A DNA stretch of 64,000 nt from UM-FILTER-42-14 sp964586055 (GCA_964586055.1 CAZPFX010000001.1:1-64000); one strand, 5' to 3'; counted from the stretch's first letter, positions 1 to 8,538 are shown. The notes: a model not told the origin generated them from the sequence alone. A program made the numbers and translations.

Positions 1-84
1 AGTTTTTGCTTGTTCCAAGCGCAAGATCACAGCACATATAGTTTTTCAAGAGTTGAATAGGTACTAGATATTGTGGTTTTGTAG

Positions 85-1068
85 ATGCTGTTTATGTCAC
101 ATCCAGCAGAAAATGCCGACAGAGTTCCAAATTTAAATAAAGGTGATGCAGGGCGTTGGTGGGGAGGAAATGTTCCCGAACGAGTGGTTATTGCAACTAG
201 TAGTTTGCGCAAGGCAGCAATGATCTATTGGTGGCTTGCAGGATTGGAAAATGAGGACGTAAGAAAGCCTGAAAATAACCCGGATTTTTTACATGATGTA
301 GATTACTCTATTAATGAACCCATACAGCTCCAACAAATAATTGAAGAACATATTCGCAATGGCGATGGCCATTTAGACAGGCCGCTTTTCTTGGGTCATA
401 TTCGTGGAGTGCCAGTATTTGTGTATCCACAGAATGGGGAGTCTCCAGGTAATGATCCAACTCAAGAATCTCAAAATAAAATTAAATTCCTTAAAGATAG
501 TCAGGAGTTTAAAGATAAAGACGTGGTATTTATTGCGTCCGACACAATAGGAGCAGTTGGTGAAAAAGACATTGTTTTTGGGAAACCAAGAAATATGGAT
601 GGTTTTCCCAAAGATGGAAGTGAGGAGGAACATGAGGCATTTAAGAATAAAGAACTCAGATGGGGATTATTTTGGAATGAAGATGGTGGTCCAGTCCCTG
701 TCTTTCACATCAATGCTTTGGTGGTTGAAAGACCTAAGAAAAATCAATTAGTTAACCTGTCGACAGAGTTGGAAAGTAAAATCCCACACGATAAAGTTTT
801 TGTTGAGGCATTAACAATTTTTTCTGAATCTGGATTGGGCGGTGTTAATCAAGTTTTGATTGATTGGATTGCAGAGGGAGATGAGTTTGCGAATCAATTT
901 TCTGATAAGGATTTTAAAGAGTTCCTCGCTTCTTTGGAGCATATGAATATGCCAGAACTTCAAAAACTATATGCAATCTTTCACTACATGGGCGTTCCAG
1001 CATGGCAATTTATACAAGCTCTTGATAAACTGAATCAATCTTCTAGCACGATTGAATCGAATATATGA
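85..1068 (+). CDS. Divergent Maf/Ham1-like nucleotide pyrophosphatase (putative)
   Basis: A 327-aa protein. An N-terminal strand with the pattern VIATSSLRK (about residue 35) and a later SDTIGAVG...GKP stretch (about residues 152-168) resemble the substrate-binding and catalytic segments of Maf-type nucleotide pyrophosphatases, which hydrolyse non-canonical or modified NTPs. The protein is longer than usual Maf (about 200 aa) and the spacing is unusual, so this is a fold-level guess. Its TGA overlaps the tmk start (ATGA), suggesting coupled expression of two nucleotide-metabolism genes. The start could be at 85 or at the ATG at 94; neither has a clear Shine-Dalgarno. The alternative is a lineage-specific protein of unknown function. 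Confidence 0.55.
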   Translation: MLFMSHPAENADRVPNLNKGDAGRWWGGNVPERVVIATSSLRKAAMIYWWLAGLENEDVRKPENNPDFLHDVDYSINEPIQLQQIIEEHIRNGDGHLDRPLFLGHIRGVPVFVYPQNGESPGNDPTQESQNKIKFLKDSQEFKDKDVVFIASDTIGAVGEKDIVFGKPRNMDGFPKDGSEEEHEAFKNKELRWGLFWNEDGGPVPVFHINALVVERPKKNQLVNLSTELESKIPHDKVFVEALTIFSESGLGGVNQVLIDWIAEGDEFANQFSDKDFKEFLASLEHMNMPELQKLYAIFHYMGVPAWQFIQALDKLNQSSSTIESNI

Positions 1069-1700
1069 AAAATCAATCTTCCCCCGGCCTCCTTATCACC
1101 CTCGAAGGTGGAGAGGGTGGTGGTAAAACTACCCAAATTGTTCGTCTGCGCGATAAATTGACCGAACTCGGTAAAGACGTCATCGCCCTGCGCGAACCAG
1201 GTGGAACTACCGTTTCGGAACAGATTCGCGAAGTCGTTCTTTCAGCCAAAAACGCTGGTATGGCTTACACCACAGAAGTTTTACTTTTTCAGGCAGCCAG
1301 AGCCCAAATTTATAGAGAAATTGTTTTGCCAAGCTTAGCAGCGGGCAAGGTTGTTCTCATGGATAGATCGCGCGACAGTAGCGTTGTTTATCAAGGCATC
1401 GTTCGTGGTTTCGGTAGAGATCTCATCGAGCAACTAAATAATATTTCGACAAAGGAAACCTATCCAAATCTGACCATTCTTTTTGACATTCCAGTGGAGC
1501 AAGGCCTTGAAAGAGTCGCCAAGGCTGGTACTGCCAACCGCATGGAGATGCAGGGGACTGAGTTCCATGAAAAAGTTCGAAAAGCTTATTTAGATCTGGC
1601 GAAAGAAGATAAGTCCGGCCGCTGGAAAATTGTAGACGCTAGCGCCGATATTACTCAGGTAGAGAAGTCTGTTTGGAAGATAGTTGAGTCGATTCTGTAA
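1065..1700 (+). CDS. tmk: Thymidylate kinase
   Basis: Phosphorylates dTMP to dTDP with ATP in the cytoplasm, for dTTP supply. The 211-aa protein has a P-loop GGEGGGKT at residues 15-22, the REPGGT dTMP-binding segment at 43-48, a DRS motif at 100-102 in place of the usual DRY, followed by the SSVVYQG helix, and the C-terminal FHEKVRKAYL helix. Length and motif order are normal for the family. It overlaps the upstream Maf-like gene by 4 nt, and its 3' end overlaps the convergent membrane-protein gene by 50 nt. Confidence 0.95.
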   Translation: MKNQSSPGLLITLEGGEGGGKTTQIVRLRDKLTELGKDVIALREPGGTTVSEQIREVVLSAKNAGMAYTTEVLLFQAARAQIYREIVLPSLAAGKVVLMDRSRDSSVVYQGIVRGFGRDLIEQLNNISTKETYPNLTILFDIPVEQGLERVAKAGTANRMEMQGTEFHEKVRKAYLDLAKEDKSGRWKIVDASADITQVEKSVWKIVESIL

Positions 1701-2268
1701 TTGTTTTTTCAAAATATCGTCCCCGAAAAATGTAGAGAATGGTCAAGGCTACTATGATCAGCGGTAGCAAGAGATGAGTTTGGTCAAACTCAATAGCTTT
1801 TTCTGTTACAAAGAATAGTGGGGCTGTGCTGATGATGTGCGCAGCATGATAACCGATAAGAAATTTTATCCGAGGGAGTTTCAGAAGTGGTGCTGACCAA
1901 ATTAGGGCATCTGAAAGTAAGCCTGAGCCAGCAAGTCTAAGAACGAAGGCAGATTCTAAGGCGCGCGACTGTCTTGCTTTGATTTTTTGGATAAACTGCA
2001 GGGTTCTTTCTCCAAATAGTTTCAAAATTATTTTCTCTCCATGGCGTTCCGCGAGTGTGTATGCGATATTCGCTGCCAAGAGACTACCTGTCAGATCTAT
2101 AAGATAGGCAGGTATCCAGCCAATGACAGGAATGGCGCTAAAGGTGAAGAATCCTCCTGGAATCAGGGGGAATAAAATGCCAGACATTTTAGCTATAAGT
2201 AAAAACGGAAGATAGAGAACAAGATGCTCTTGGAGTAGTTGAATGAGAGGAAGTAATGAGTCTGGCAT
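1651..2268 (-). CDS. DedA/TVP38-type (VTT domain) membrane protein
   Basis: A 205-aa integral membrane protein with four or five hydrophobic segments. The pattern PGGFFTFSAIPVIG, then a helix with GSLLAANIAYTLAERHG, matches the re-entrant-loop region of VTT/DedA proteins, a family linked to lipid scrambling and membrane homeostasis. The start ATG at 2268 lies 71 nt from recR, which is transcribed divergently. The last 50 nt overlap the end of tmk on the other strand. The substrate cannot be inferred. Confidence 0.72.
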   Translation of the reverse strand: MPDSLLPLIQLLQEHLVLYLPFLLIAKMSGILFPLIPGGFFTFSAIPVIGWIPAYLIDLTGSLLAANIAYTLAERHGEKIILKLFGERTLQFIQKIKARQSRALESAFVLRLAGSGLLSDALIWSAPLLKLPRIKFLIGYHAAHIISTAPLFFVTEKAIEFDQTHLLLPLIIVALTILYIFRGRYFEKTITESTQLSSKQTSLPE

Positions 2269-2339
2269 CGTTTATTGCAGTCAGTCGATCCCTCGTGTAG
2301 AGTGTGATTCTTAGCCTAACCGCGTATTGTAAAGTATCT

Positions 2340-2951
2340 ATGTTTAAATTGCCGAGAGCAGTAAGAGAACTAACGGAAACATTCGAGCGCCTTCCTGGGA
2401 TTGGTCCCAAGTCTGCCCAGCGCTTGGTGTTTTATCTTCTCCACAACCCAGAAGAGCGGTTGCAGCAGTTCGCTGATCGGCTGACCGCCCTGAAACGTGG
2501 TACCGTTCTTTGTAGCCAATGTCACTCGGTCTCAGAACACGAGCCCTGTAGCATTTGTAGTGATAAAAACCGCGATCAGACAGTCATGTGCGTGGTCGAG
2601 CAGCCCTTGGACTTAGTAGCGCTGGAGCGGGCGGAGTCTTTTTTTGGTCTTTATCATGTCTTGCATGGTTCAATTGCGCCTCTGAATAACATTGGACCTG
2701 ACCAGCTTTTTCTTTATGATTTAGCCGACCGTCTGGAGGGAGTAACAGAGCTAATTCTTGCCACTAATCCCACTATGGAAGGAGAAGCGACGGCGCTTTA
2801 TATCAAGGAGTTTCTTGAACAGTCAAATAAGGTCGACACCACAACTATGAAAATCACTAGAATCGGTCATGGTCTGCCTATTGGGGCGGATATTGAGTAT
2901 GCCGATGGCGTGACGCTGAAGAGGGCCCTGGAAGGGCGGCGACAGGTCTAG
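2340..2951 (+). CDS. recR: Recombination mediator RecR
   Basis: RecR helps load RecA at gaps together with RecO/RecF in recombinational repair. The 203-aa protein has the N-terminal helix-hairpin-helix (ERLPGIGPKSAQRL), a four-cysteine zinc finger (CSQCHSVSEHEPCSIC, about residues 57-72) and a TOPRIM domain with VVEQPLDLVALE and the ATNPTMEGEATA loop. The ATG at 2340 was chosen because the N-terminus then aligns with the family; an upstream in-frame codon at 2304 would add 12 unlikely residues. Confidence 0.95.
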   Translation: MFKLPRAVRELTETFERLPGIGPKSAQRLVFYLLHNPEERLQQFADRLTALKRGTVLCSQCHSVSEHEPCSICSDKNRDQTVMCVVEQPLDLVALERAESFFGLYHVLHGSIAPLNNIGPDQLFLYDLADRLEGVTELILATNPTMEGEATALYIKEFLEQSNKVDTTTMKITRIGHGLPIGADIEYADGVTLKRALEGRRQV

Positions 2952-3008
2952 TTTATCGACCACAGCTCTGCTACTATTGCCTTAGTTAACATAGCGAGAA
3001 AGGGACTC

Positions 3009-3338
3009 ATGCAGGTGATTGTTGAATCTAAGAACCTTGAGGTGACGAAAGCCATCAGAGAGTTTGCAGAGAAACAAGCGCGCAAGCTTTCGAAGCTCAG
3101 CGGCAGAATCACTCGAATTAGACTTTTTCTAGAGACTATTCCGAAAAAGCGCAATGATCCCCACGCGAATACTGTTACATATGAAGTTGAGGTTCCAGGA
3201 AAAAATGTAGTCATTACCAGCAAAGCCGTCGACATGTATGAGGCCATCGTGGCAGCAACAAACACGGCAGCAAGAAGAATGCGCAAACAATTTGAAAAGA
3301 AAATAACTAAGCGAAGAAGTAAGATTGAAGAAGAATAA
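3009..3338 (+). CDS. hpf: Ribosome hibernation promoting factor (short HPF/RaiA family)
   Basis: Binds the 30S decoding region and stabilises inactive ribosomes during slow growth. The 109-aa protein is one S30AE/HPF domain: it starts MQVIVESKNLEVTKAIREFA, and the core strand VTYEVEVPGKNVVITSKAVDMYEAI leads into a basic C-terminal helix (KKITKRRSK). It lacks the C-terminal dimerisation domain of long HPF. A GGGA-type Shine-Dalgarno precedes the ATG. The next gene starts 2 nt after its stop. Confidence 0.9.
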   Translation: MQVIVESKNLEVTKAIREFAEKQARKLSKLSGRITRIRLFLETIPKKRNDPHANTVTYEVEVPGKNVVITSKAVDMYEAIVAATNTAARRMRKQFEKKITKRRSKIEEE

Positions 3339-3340
3339 AT

Positions 3341-3673
3341 ATGAATGATGCCCAAGATCCGCTAAAAGCTTTGGAGGAGTTAATCGCTAAGCGCAAAGCT
3401 AGTGCTCCCGCTGACGATTCAGCCGCAGCCGCTCCAGTTGAGCCACCCGAGCCGTTGGTTGATCTAGAAAAACTAGAGGAAGAAGCACGAGTCCGCGACG
3501 AGATTAGCATCAAGGCCCAGCAAGAAAAGCTTAAAGGTATCGATTCAACTCCTGAATACCAGGCGAGGGTCCAGCAAGATGCCGCCGCCGCCGAAACAAA
3601 AAAGAATGATATGGATCAGGATCCGATTACCCAGCTTTCGCGAATGAAGGTGGATGAAGAGGATCTCTTATAA
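3341..3673 (+). CDS. Small acidic hypothetical protein
   Basis: A 110-aa cytoplasmic protein with no signal peptide or membrane segment. Residues 1-20 form an amphipathic helix, followed by an Ala/Pro-rich linker (about 22-38), an acidic helical stretch, and a short C-terminal segment ending in DEEDLL. No known domain was recognised. It sits 2 nt after hpf, and its TAA overlaps the next ATG (TAATG), so hpf, this gene and the Gln-rich gene are probably co-transcribed and translationally coupled. Confidence 0.75.
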   Translation: MNDAQDPLKALEELIAKRKASAPADDSAAAAPVEPPEPLVDLEKLEEEARVRDEISIKAQQEKLKGIDSTPEYQARVQQDAAAAETKKNDMDQDPITQLSRMKVDEEDLL

Positions 3674-4326
3674 TGCCAAGTAAGCCTGCCCAAGGCTCAC
3701 GTCCTCGTCCAGGTGGAGGTTTTAATCAAGGCTTTGGTAATTTCAGTGACGAACATCTTAATGAATCTGCCATGCAAAACGCCATGCAGCAGAAGCAAAT
3801 GACGCAACAAGCAGCTCAAACCGCAGGTACACCCAATCCAGCCCAAAAAGCCACTGGTAAGCCGATGCAACAAGGTGCGGGACAAGGGGCTCAACCACGT
3901 CCAGATCGTCAACTGGGTACACTTGGTGAAGAACTGGTCAAGCGACCTTTGGCTGATCTTTGGAGTGAAATCAAAAAGTTTTTTGACATAAATAGTATTC
4001 TTGGTGTGAATCCCGTTACTGATACACCAGAAGAGCAAGCCAAAAAAAAGCAGCTTCATCAGCGCTATCAGCAACTTGATCAGGAGCAACAACAGATAGC
4101 ACAAGAAGAATTTCAGAAGCGCATGCAGAAGAAACAGCAGGAGGAGCAGGAAGAATTGCAAAAAAAACAGATGGAAGAGCAGAAAAAGAAGGAGCAAGTA
4201 GTCATGCCGTCTTCTCCGAAAAAAGGTCCAGTGGGTCCAGCCAGTGGTAAATCAAATAAACAAAACATGATGGACAAAATGCAAATGGATAGGAAGACAA
4301 TGAGCCAGGCTCAGGGGGCCGGGTGA
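3673..4326 (+). CDS. Gln-rich coiled-coil protein, possible DUF5660-like
   Basis: A 217-aa hydrophilic protein. The N-terminal third is low complexity (Gly, Asn, Gln). A central block around residues 78-115 (LGEELVKRPLADLW followed by EIKKFFDINSILGVNP) looks structured, and a long Gln/Glu/Lys coiled coil runs from about 125 to 175 before a basic tail. From memory it resembles the DUF5660 family of Microgenomates; this was not tested. It is translationally coupled to the preceding small acidic protein and followed 21 nt later by cysS. Function unknown. Confidence 0.7.
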   Translation: MPSKPAQGSRPRPGGGFNQGFGNFSDEHLNESAMQNAMQQKQMTQQAAQTAGTPNPAQKATGKPMQQGAGQGAQPRPDRQLGTLGEELVKRPLADLWSEIKKFFDINSILGVNPVTDTPEEQAKKKQLHQRYQQLDQEQQQIAQEEFQKRMQKKQQEEQEELQKKQMEEQKKKEQVVMPSSPKKGPVGPASGKSNKQNMMDKMQMDRKTMSQAQGAG

Positions 4327-4335
4327 GATTAATGT

Positions 4336-4341
4336 TAAAAT
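4336..4341 (+). promoter_or_regulatory. Putative -10 element (TAAAAT) of cysS
   Basis: TAAAAT ends 6 nt before the cysS ATG and no Shine-Dalgarno lies between, so the transcript would start at or next to the start codon. Confidence 0.45.
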
Positions 4342-4347
4342 AGTTTT

Positions 4348-5754
4348 ATGCGTCTTTACAATACACTTTCTCGCTCCGTTGAGGACTTTACTCCGATAGC
4401 ACCTCCAAAAGTGAGTCTCTACGCCTGCGGTCCCACCGTTTACGACTACACCCACATTGGCCACCTCAGAAAATTTGTCATGGATGATGTTTTAATCCGC
4501 GTTCTAAAACACGCTGGCTATCAAGTTAAATTTGTTAGAAATATTACAGATGTTGGTGAGCTGACCTCTGGCAGTGACACGGGAGAAGATAAACTCGAAA
4601 AAGGGGCGAAGAAATATAATAAATCTGTCTGGGAAATTGCCAAAGAGTTCGAAAATTATTTTCATAAATCAATGGAGCTTATGGGGAATTTAGAACCCAA
4701 TGTTAGCTGTCGGGCCACAGACCACATTAAGTCCCAACTTGCCCTAGTAATCGAATTAGAGAAAAAAGGCCACACTTATATTATCGAAAATGATGGTGTT
4801 TATTTTGACACCAGCACGCTTTCAGATTATGGGAAACTAAATCCACAGTCACTTGATGAGCTGCAAGAAGGCGGGCGTATTGGCGTCGTTGAGGGGAAAA
4901 GAAACCCGACTGATTTTGCACTTTGGAAATTTGAGAGACCTGGAGAAAACAGAGCTATGTCTTGGCCAAGTCCCTGGGCGGAGCGCAGTTTTCCAGGCTG
5001 GCATATCGAGTGCAGCGCTATGAGCATGGAGTATTTGGGTGAACAAATCGATATTCACACCGGTGGCATAGATCACATTCCGGTTCATCACACTAATGAG
5101 ATCGCGCAATCAGAAGCGGCAACAGGAAAAGTGCCTTTTGTACGCTACTGGGTGCATCATAATTTTCTTCGGGTCGAAGGCGAGAAGATGAGCAAATCAC
5201 TGGAGAATTTCTATACTATTGATGACATTGTTAAAAAAGGTTTTAGTCCTCGCGCCTTACGCTTACTTTTTATGGGTAGTCAGTATCGCGATGAGCTGAA
5301 TTTCACATGGGATTCATTGGCTGCAGTCCAAAAATCCTATGATCGTTTGGGCAAATTGGTCGCGAATTGGGGAAGTAAAACCACTGAGAATTTATCAGAA
5401 AAGGCAGAAAAGTTACACGCTGATTTTTTTAACTATTTAGAAGATGACTTGAAAACTTCGCAAGCAACGGCGATCCTTTGGGAAATGGCAAAGTCTGATT
5501 TGAGCAATGAAGAGAAGCTGAGTTTATTCAGAGATTTTGACAGTGTTTTGCAGCTTGGATTTGACCAAGAAAGTGAAAAGCCTGATAAAGAGGCAATTCC
5601 TGAAGAAATAGAAAGAATGCTGACGGAGCGCGCCACTGCCCGCGAAATGAAGGATTGGCAGAGAGCTGATGAGCTGAGAAATGAAATCTTGATGGCAGGT
5701 TACAAAGTCGAAGACGTTGCTCTCGGAAAGCAAACAGTTGAGCCGATTGACTAG
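4348..5754 (+). CDS. cysS: Cysteinyl-tRNA synthetase
   Basis: Charges tRNA-Cys. The 468-aa protein has the class I HIGH motif at residues 36-39 within CGPTVYDYTHIGH, the zinc-ligand Cys27, the second zinc region GWHIECSAMS and HTGGIDHIPVHHTNE, and the KMSKS motif. The C-terminal helical anticodon-binding part with REMKDWQRADELRNEI is typical. No Shine-Dalgarno is visible; a TAAAAT hexamer ends 6 nt before the ATG, which suggests a leaderless transcript separate from the upstream genes. Confidence 0.96.
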   Translation: MRLYNTLSRSVEDFTPIAPPKVSLYACGPTVYDYTHIGHLRKFVMDDVLIRVLKHAGYQVKFVRNITDVGELTSGSDTGEDKLEKGAKKYNKSVWEIAKEFENYFHKSMELMGNLEPNVSCRATDHIKSQLALVIELEKKGHTYIIENDGVYFDTSTLSDYGKLNPQSLDELQEGGRIGVVEGKRNPTDFALWKFERPGENRAMSWPSPWAERSFPGWHIECSAMSMEYLGEQIDIHTGGIDHIPVHHTNEIAQSEAATGKVPFVRYWVHHNFLRVEGEKMSKSLENFYTIDDIVKKGFSPRALRLLFMGSQYRDELNFTWDSLAAVQKSYDRLGKLVANWGSKTTENLSEKAEKLHADFFNYLEDDLKTSQATAILWEMAKSDLSNEEKLSLFRDFDSVLQLGFDQESEKPDKEAIPEEIERMLTERATAREMKDWQRADELRNEILMAGYKVEDVALGKQTVEPID

Positions 5755-5759
5755 AACTG

Positions 5760-5765
5760 TATACT
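5760..5765 (+). promoter_or_regulatory. Putative -10 element (TATACT) of the PspC-domain gene
   Basis: TATACT ends 10 nt before the ATG at 5776; the intervening sequence has no Shine-Dalgarno. Confidence 0.45.
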
Positions 5766-5775
5766 ACTTAGTATT

Positions 5776-5982
5776 ATGCCAAAACAAACAAAACCACAAA
5801 GAAGATTAGTGATCCCAAAAAAGGGTAGGAAAGTCGCCGGCGTTGCCGCTGCTTTCGCCAATTATTTTGGTGTTGATGTCACTCTGATTCGCATAGTTTG
5901 GCTGATTCTATTTGTTCCAGGCGGATTGCCGGGGCTTATTCCCTATGTTTTGTGTTGGATTGTGATTCCGCAGGAAGAGTAG
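5776..5982 (+). CDS. PspC-domain membrane protein
   Basis: A 68-aa protein that is almost only a PspC domain: a basic N-terminus, the helix KVAGVAAAFANYFGVDVTLIR, one hydrophobic segment (IVWLILFVPGGLPGLIPYVL) and a short tail. PspC-type proteins act in envelope stress sensing in other bacteria; the role here is inferred from the domain only. No pspA or pspB gene is nearby. The TAG is directly followed by the GTG start of the AlkD-like gene. Confidence 0.85.
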   Translation: MPKQTKPQRRLVIPKKGRKVAGVAAAFANYFGVDVTLIRIVWLILFVPGGLPGLIPYVLCWIVIPQEE

Positions 5983-6696
5983 GTGAATTCTTTTCACCAA
6001 GAAATCTTTAGATTGCTTCTTGAAAATAGCAGTCGCTATTCTGATGAAAAAAAAGCTCTCTTCGTTGAAAATTACTGTGGTACACCTCGAAAGTTACTTG
6101 AGATAAAAACTGCTGATAGGCGCAAGCTTATTAAGTCTTGGTGTAAAGAAAACGCAAGAATTTCTAATAAACAATTTCTTGATTTGCTAGATTCTTTGTA
6201 TAGTGGTGAGCTTTATGATGAGAGAGTTTTAACGGCAGATTTGTTACGATTTTATTCAGAATACAGAAAAAAACTGCCACTTAACTCACTTGGAAAATGG
6301 TTACTGCGCCTTGAGGGCTGGGCAGAAATTGATAGCACCTGCCAATCGAGTTTTGGCGCAGAAGAAGTTCTCGCGCGTTGGAACGACTGGCAGCCGTTTT
6401 TGACAAAAATGTCAGAAAGTAAGTCGACAAGCCAGAGAAGAGCGAGTTTGGTTCTTTTGGTGAAACCAACAAGGGAGTCTGACGATAGTAGGATAAAAAA
6501 ACAGGCATTTGTCACCATCGAAAAACTCATGCATGAGAAAGACATTCTCATAACCAAGGCTATCTCTTGGTTACTTCGCCAGCTTATAAGCCATCACAAG
6601 GAGGAGGTTGGTGCATTTCTTGATGAACACGAAACTAAACTCCCAAAGATTGCTCTGAGAGAGGCAAGGCGAAAGATCGCTACTGGTAAAAAGTAA
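5983..6696 (+). CDS. AlkD-like DNA alkylation repair protein
   Basis: A 237-aa all-helical HEAT-like repeat protein. The C-terminal pattern ITKAISWLLRQL, then LPKIALREARRKIATG, is characteristic of AlkD-type DNA glycosylases, which remove bulky or cationic alkylated bases without base flipping. GTG at 5983 is taken as the start because an AGGAAG Shine-Dalgarno precedes it and it directly follows the stop of the PspC gene. The catalytic residues were not individually verified. Confidence 0.72.
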   Translation: MNSFHQEIFRLLLENSSRYSDEKKALFVENYCGTPRKLLEIKTADRRKLIKSWCKENARISNKQFLDLLDSLYSGELYDERVLTADLLRFYSEYRKKLPLNSLGKWLLRLEGWAEIDSTCQSSFGAEEVLARWNDWQPFLTKMSESKSTSQRRASLVLLVKPTRESDDSRIKKQAFVTIEKLMHEKDILITKAISWLLRQLISHHKEEVGAFLDEHETKLPKIALREARRKIATGKK

Positions 6697-6704
6697 CGAA
6701 AGAC

Positions 6705-7793
6705 TTATTTTTTCTTCTCGAAAAATACAGCCAGAGCTGTGGTGATTGGTACAGCAAGAATAAGGCCAGTACTTCCAACAAGAGTGCGGGTAATTTCTTC
6801 TGCAATAAGCTCGTAAGAAAGTAATTGGGTCAGAGTTTGGCTGGAATCAAGAAACAAAAGAAGAAGTGGCAGAGATGCACCGGTGTAAACCAACACCAAG
6901 GTGTTGATTAGTGAGGCAATGTGATCATTGCCTACTCGCATTGCTCTGGTAAATAACTCACTGTTTGGCATTGATTTTTTTGCAGACTTTAATTCATGAA
7001 CAATACTTGCCTGAGAAATGGTGATATCGTCAAGAACTCCAAGTGTGGCAATAAGTACTCCCGCTAAAAGTAGGCCACGAGGATCGAGAGATTCTGATGA
7101 TATAAATTGTAAAAACATCATTTCTTCACTGCCAAAGCCTGTGAGATGTAGAAGCTCGATGCTCCAGTGAGCTAAGAGGCCGGTGAGAATAAGTGTGACA
7201 ATTGTACTAAGCATGGCGACTGTTGTTTTTCGAGAGAATCCATGGGAAAGAGTGAAGGTTGCGGGAATGATCAGCGCGCTGGCTAGACAGGCTGCAAGTA
7301 AGGCGTTCATTCCACTCAGTAATCTGGGTAATAAGAATAGAAAAATTACTGCAAAGGAAAAAACCATTCCAAGAAGTGAACGAGCTCCCCACTGCTTTGC
7401 TACTAACAGCGCGATCAGTATAAATACAATACTAATTATCAGCAAACCATCTGACCTAATATAATCGACCACAAAAAATTGCTCTGATCCATCTGGAAGA
7501 GTAATATTCGAGACAAGCAGTTTATTTCCAGGTGAAAAACAACGAGCGTCCGAACTAAGCTCTGTTCCAGTTGAAAATTGCAGCTTTTCACCAGATCGCT
7601 CTCCAGAAAGCACTTCTACTAATAAAGCTTGATTGCACCCTGAGTTGGTCTCGAGTTTGCGCGCCTCAAGAACTTTGGTGGTGAGGAGCGCTTGTGTATT
7701 TCGCACTGAATCTTGCGCTTTCACAAACCCATGAAGCATGGGAGTGGTGGTGAGTGTAAAAAGGAAAGTGGCCGCAATGATGAAGTGTCTCAT
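6705..7793 (-). CDS. YibE/F family membrane protein
   Basis: A 362-aa protein with an N-terminal signal or anchor segment, an extracytoplasmic beta-rich domain of about 90 residues containing two cysteines, then about seven transmembrane helices. The motif TLGVLDDITISQAS in the membrane domain is the hallmark of the YibE/F family, whose function is poorly defined (proposed transport). It is monocistronic and convergent with the AlkD-like gene, and diverges from the first Phd/PIN pair. Confidence 0.85.
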   Translation of the reverse strand: MRHFIIAATFLFTLTTTPMLHGFVKAQDSVRNTQALLTTKVLEARKLETNSGCNQALLVEVLSGERSGEKLQFSTGTELSSDARCFSPGNKLLVSNITLPDGSEQFFVVDYIRSDGLLIISIVFILIALLVAKQWGARSLLGMVFSFAVIFLFLLPRLLSGMNALLAACLASALIIPATFTLSHGFSRKTTVAMLSTIVTLILTGLLAHWSIELLHLTGFGSEEMMFLQFISSESLDPRGLLLAGVLIATLGVLDDITISQASIVHELKSAKKSMPNSELFTRAMRVGNDHIASLINTLVLVYTGASLPLLLLFLDSSQTLTQLLSYELIAEEITRTLVGSTGLILAVPITTALAVFFEKKK

Positions 7794-7819
7794 GTATGAA
7801 TCGGTGATTTATAACCTCT

Positions 7820-7839
7820 AGTGTAGAGTACTATACACT
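7820..7839. repeat. Inverted repeat AGTGTA-N8-TACACT
   Basis: Six-base arms lie between the divergent yibE/F-like gene and the first toxin-antitoxin pair. A related AAGTGTA/TACACTT sequence occurs at the MFS start near 10496-10507, also facing a toxin-antitoxin pair. It could be a regulator site or part of a promoter. Confidence 0.35.
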
Positions 7840-7897
7840 TCGCGTAAGCTTACTGCAGTATTCTTTCTCAGTACTATTGACGATATGATGAAAGTAG

Positions 7898-7914
7898 ACT
7901 AGACTTAGTCTAGT
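7898..7914. promoter_or_regulatory. Operator-like perfect palindrome of the first Phd/PIN module
   Basis: ACTAGACT-T-AGTCTAGT is a perfect inverted repeat with 8-bp arms around one central base, ending one base before the antitoxin ATG. Phd/VapB-type antitoxins usually repress their own operon at such sites, so this is the likely autoregulatory operator. Confidence 0.65.
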
Positions 7915-7915
7915 T

Positions 7916-8158
7916 ATGAAAATGATGAACATGTACATGGCGAAAACTCAATTGTCCAAGTTAGTAGATTTGGCGTTGAGTGGCGAAGAAGTTGTTATTG
8001 CAAAATCTGGAAAGCCACTAGTTACCCTCATTCCTTACGAACCAAGTACCAAAAATAGGGTTCCAGGAAAATTTGCAAACAAAATAACTGTTCCTGAAGA
8101 TTTTGACGCTCCAATAGCGGAGATTGAGGACCTATTTTATGGGGACACTCAGTCATGA
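7916..8158 (+). CDS. Phd/YefM-family antitoxin
   Basis: An 80-aa protein with the Phd/YefM N-terminal fold: MAKTQLSKLVDLALSGEEVV followed by IAKSGKPLVTLIPYEP, a DNA-binding and dimerisation unit. The C-terminal 35 residues are acidic and would wrap the toxin. Several in-frame ATGs lie close together (7916, 7922, 7925, 7931, 7937); the first follows the palindromic operator by one base. It overlaps the PIN toxin gene by 4 nt (ATGA), the usual antitoxin-first order. Confidence 0.87.
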   Translation: MKMMNMYMAKTQLSKLVDLALSGEEVVIAKSGKPLVTLIPYEPSTKNRVPGKFANKITVPEDFDAPIAEIEDLFYGDTQS

Positions 8159-8538
8159 AGTCATATCTTCTAGACACACACGCTTTCCTGTGGTGGGCCA
8201 CTAATGATGACAGAATGAATGTTAAAACAAGGAGGCTGCTAATAGATGGTCAGAATGTAATATACCTAAGTCTTTGCAGTGCTTGGGAAATTTCCCTGAA
8301 GCAGGAAAAATTAAAGGACTTTGTTGTTGGTATTTCGATAAAGAAGCTATTTTCAGAAAGTCAGTTCAAGATTTTACCAATCGAGCTAAATCACATAGCT
8401 GGTCTTAATAAATTGCCAAAAATTCACAAAGACCCTTTTGATAGATTACTTGCTTCTCAAGCAATGTCGGAAGAGTTGGTTTTAATTACTAATGATAAAA
8501 AACTAGCTGAGTATCCGATTGAGACAATTATTTGCTAG
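8155..8538 (+). CDS. PIN-domain toxin (VapC-like ribonuclease)
   Basis: A 127-aa PIN domain. Expected acidic metal ligands are present: Asp7 in LLDTHAF, the Glu of AWEISLKQ, and the Asp pair in DPFDRLLASQA, followed by LITNDKKL. PIN toxins cleave RNA, often tRNA, when released from their antitoxin. The HKDPFDR pattern places it with the PIN subfamily paired with Phd-type rather than AbrB-type antitoxins. Translationally coupled to the antitoxin. Confidence 0.9.
   Translation: MKSYLLDTHAFLWWATNDDRMNVKTRRLLIDGQNVIYLSLCSAWEISLKQEKLKDFVVGISIKKLFSESQFKILPIELNHIAGLNKLPKIHKDPFDRLLASQAMSEELVLITNDKKLAEYPIETIIC

Noticed and set aside
3697..4197. Leu/Phe-rich 166-aa frame antisense to the Gln-rich gene
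   Set aside because: It is the reverse-complement shadow of CAG/CAA/AAG-rich coding sequence; no start signal and no family.
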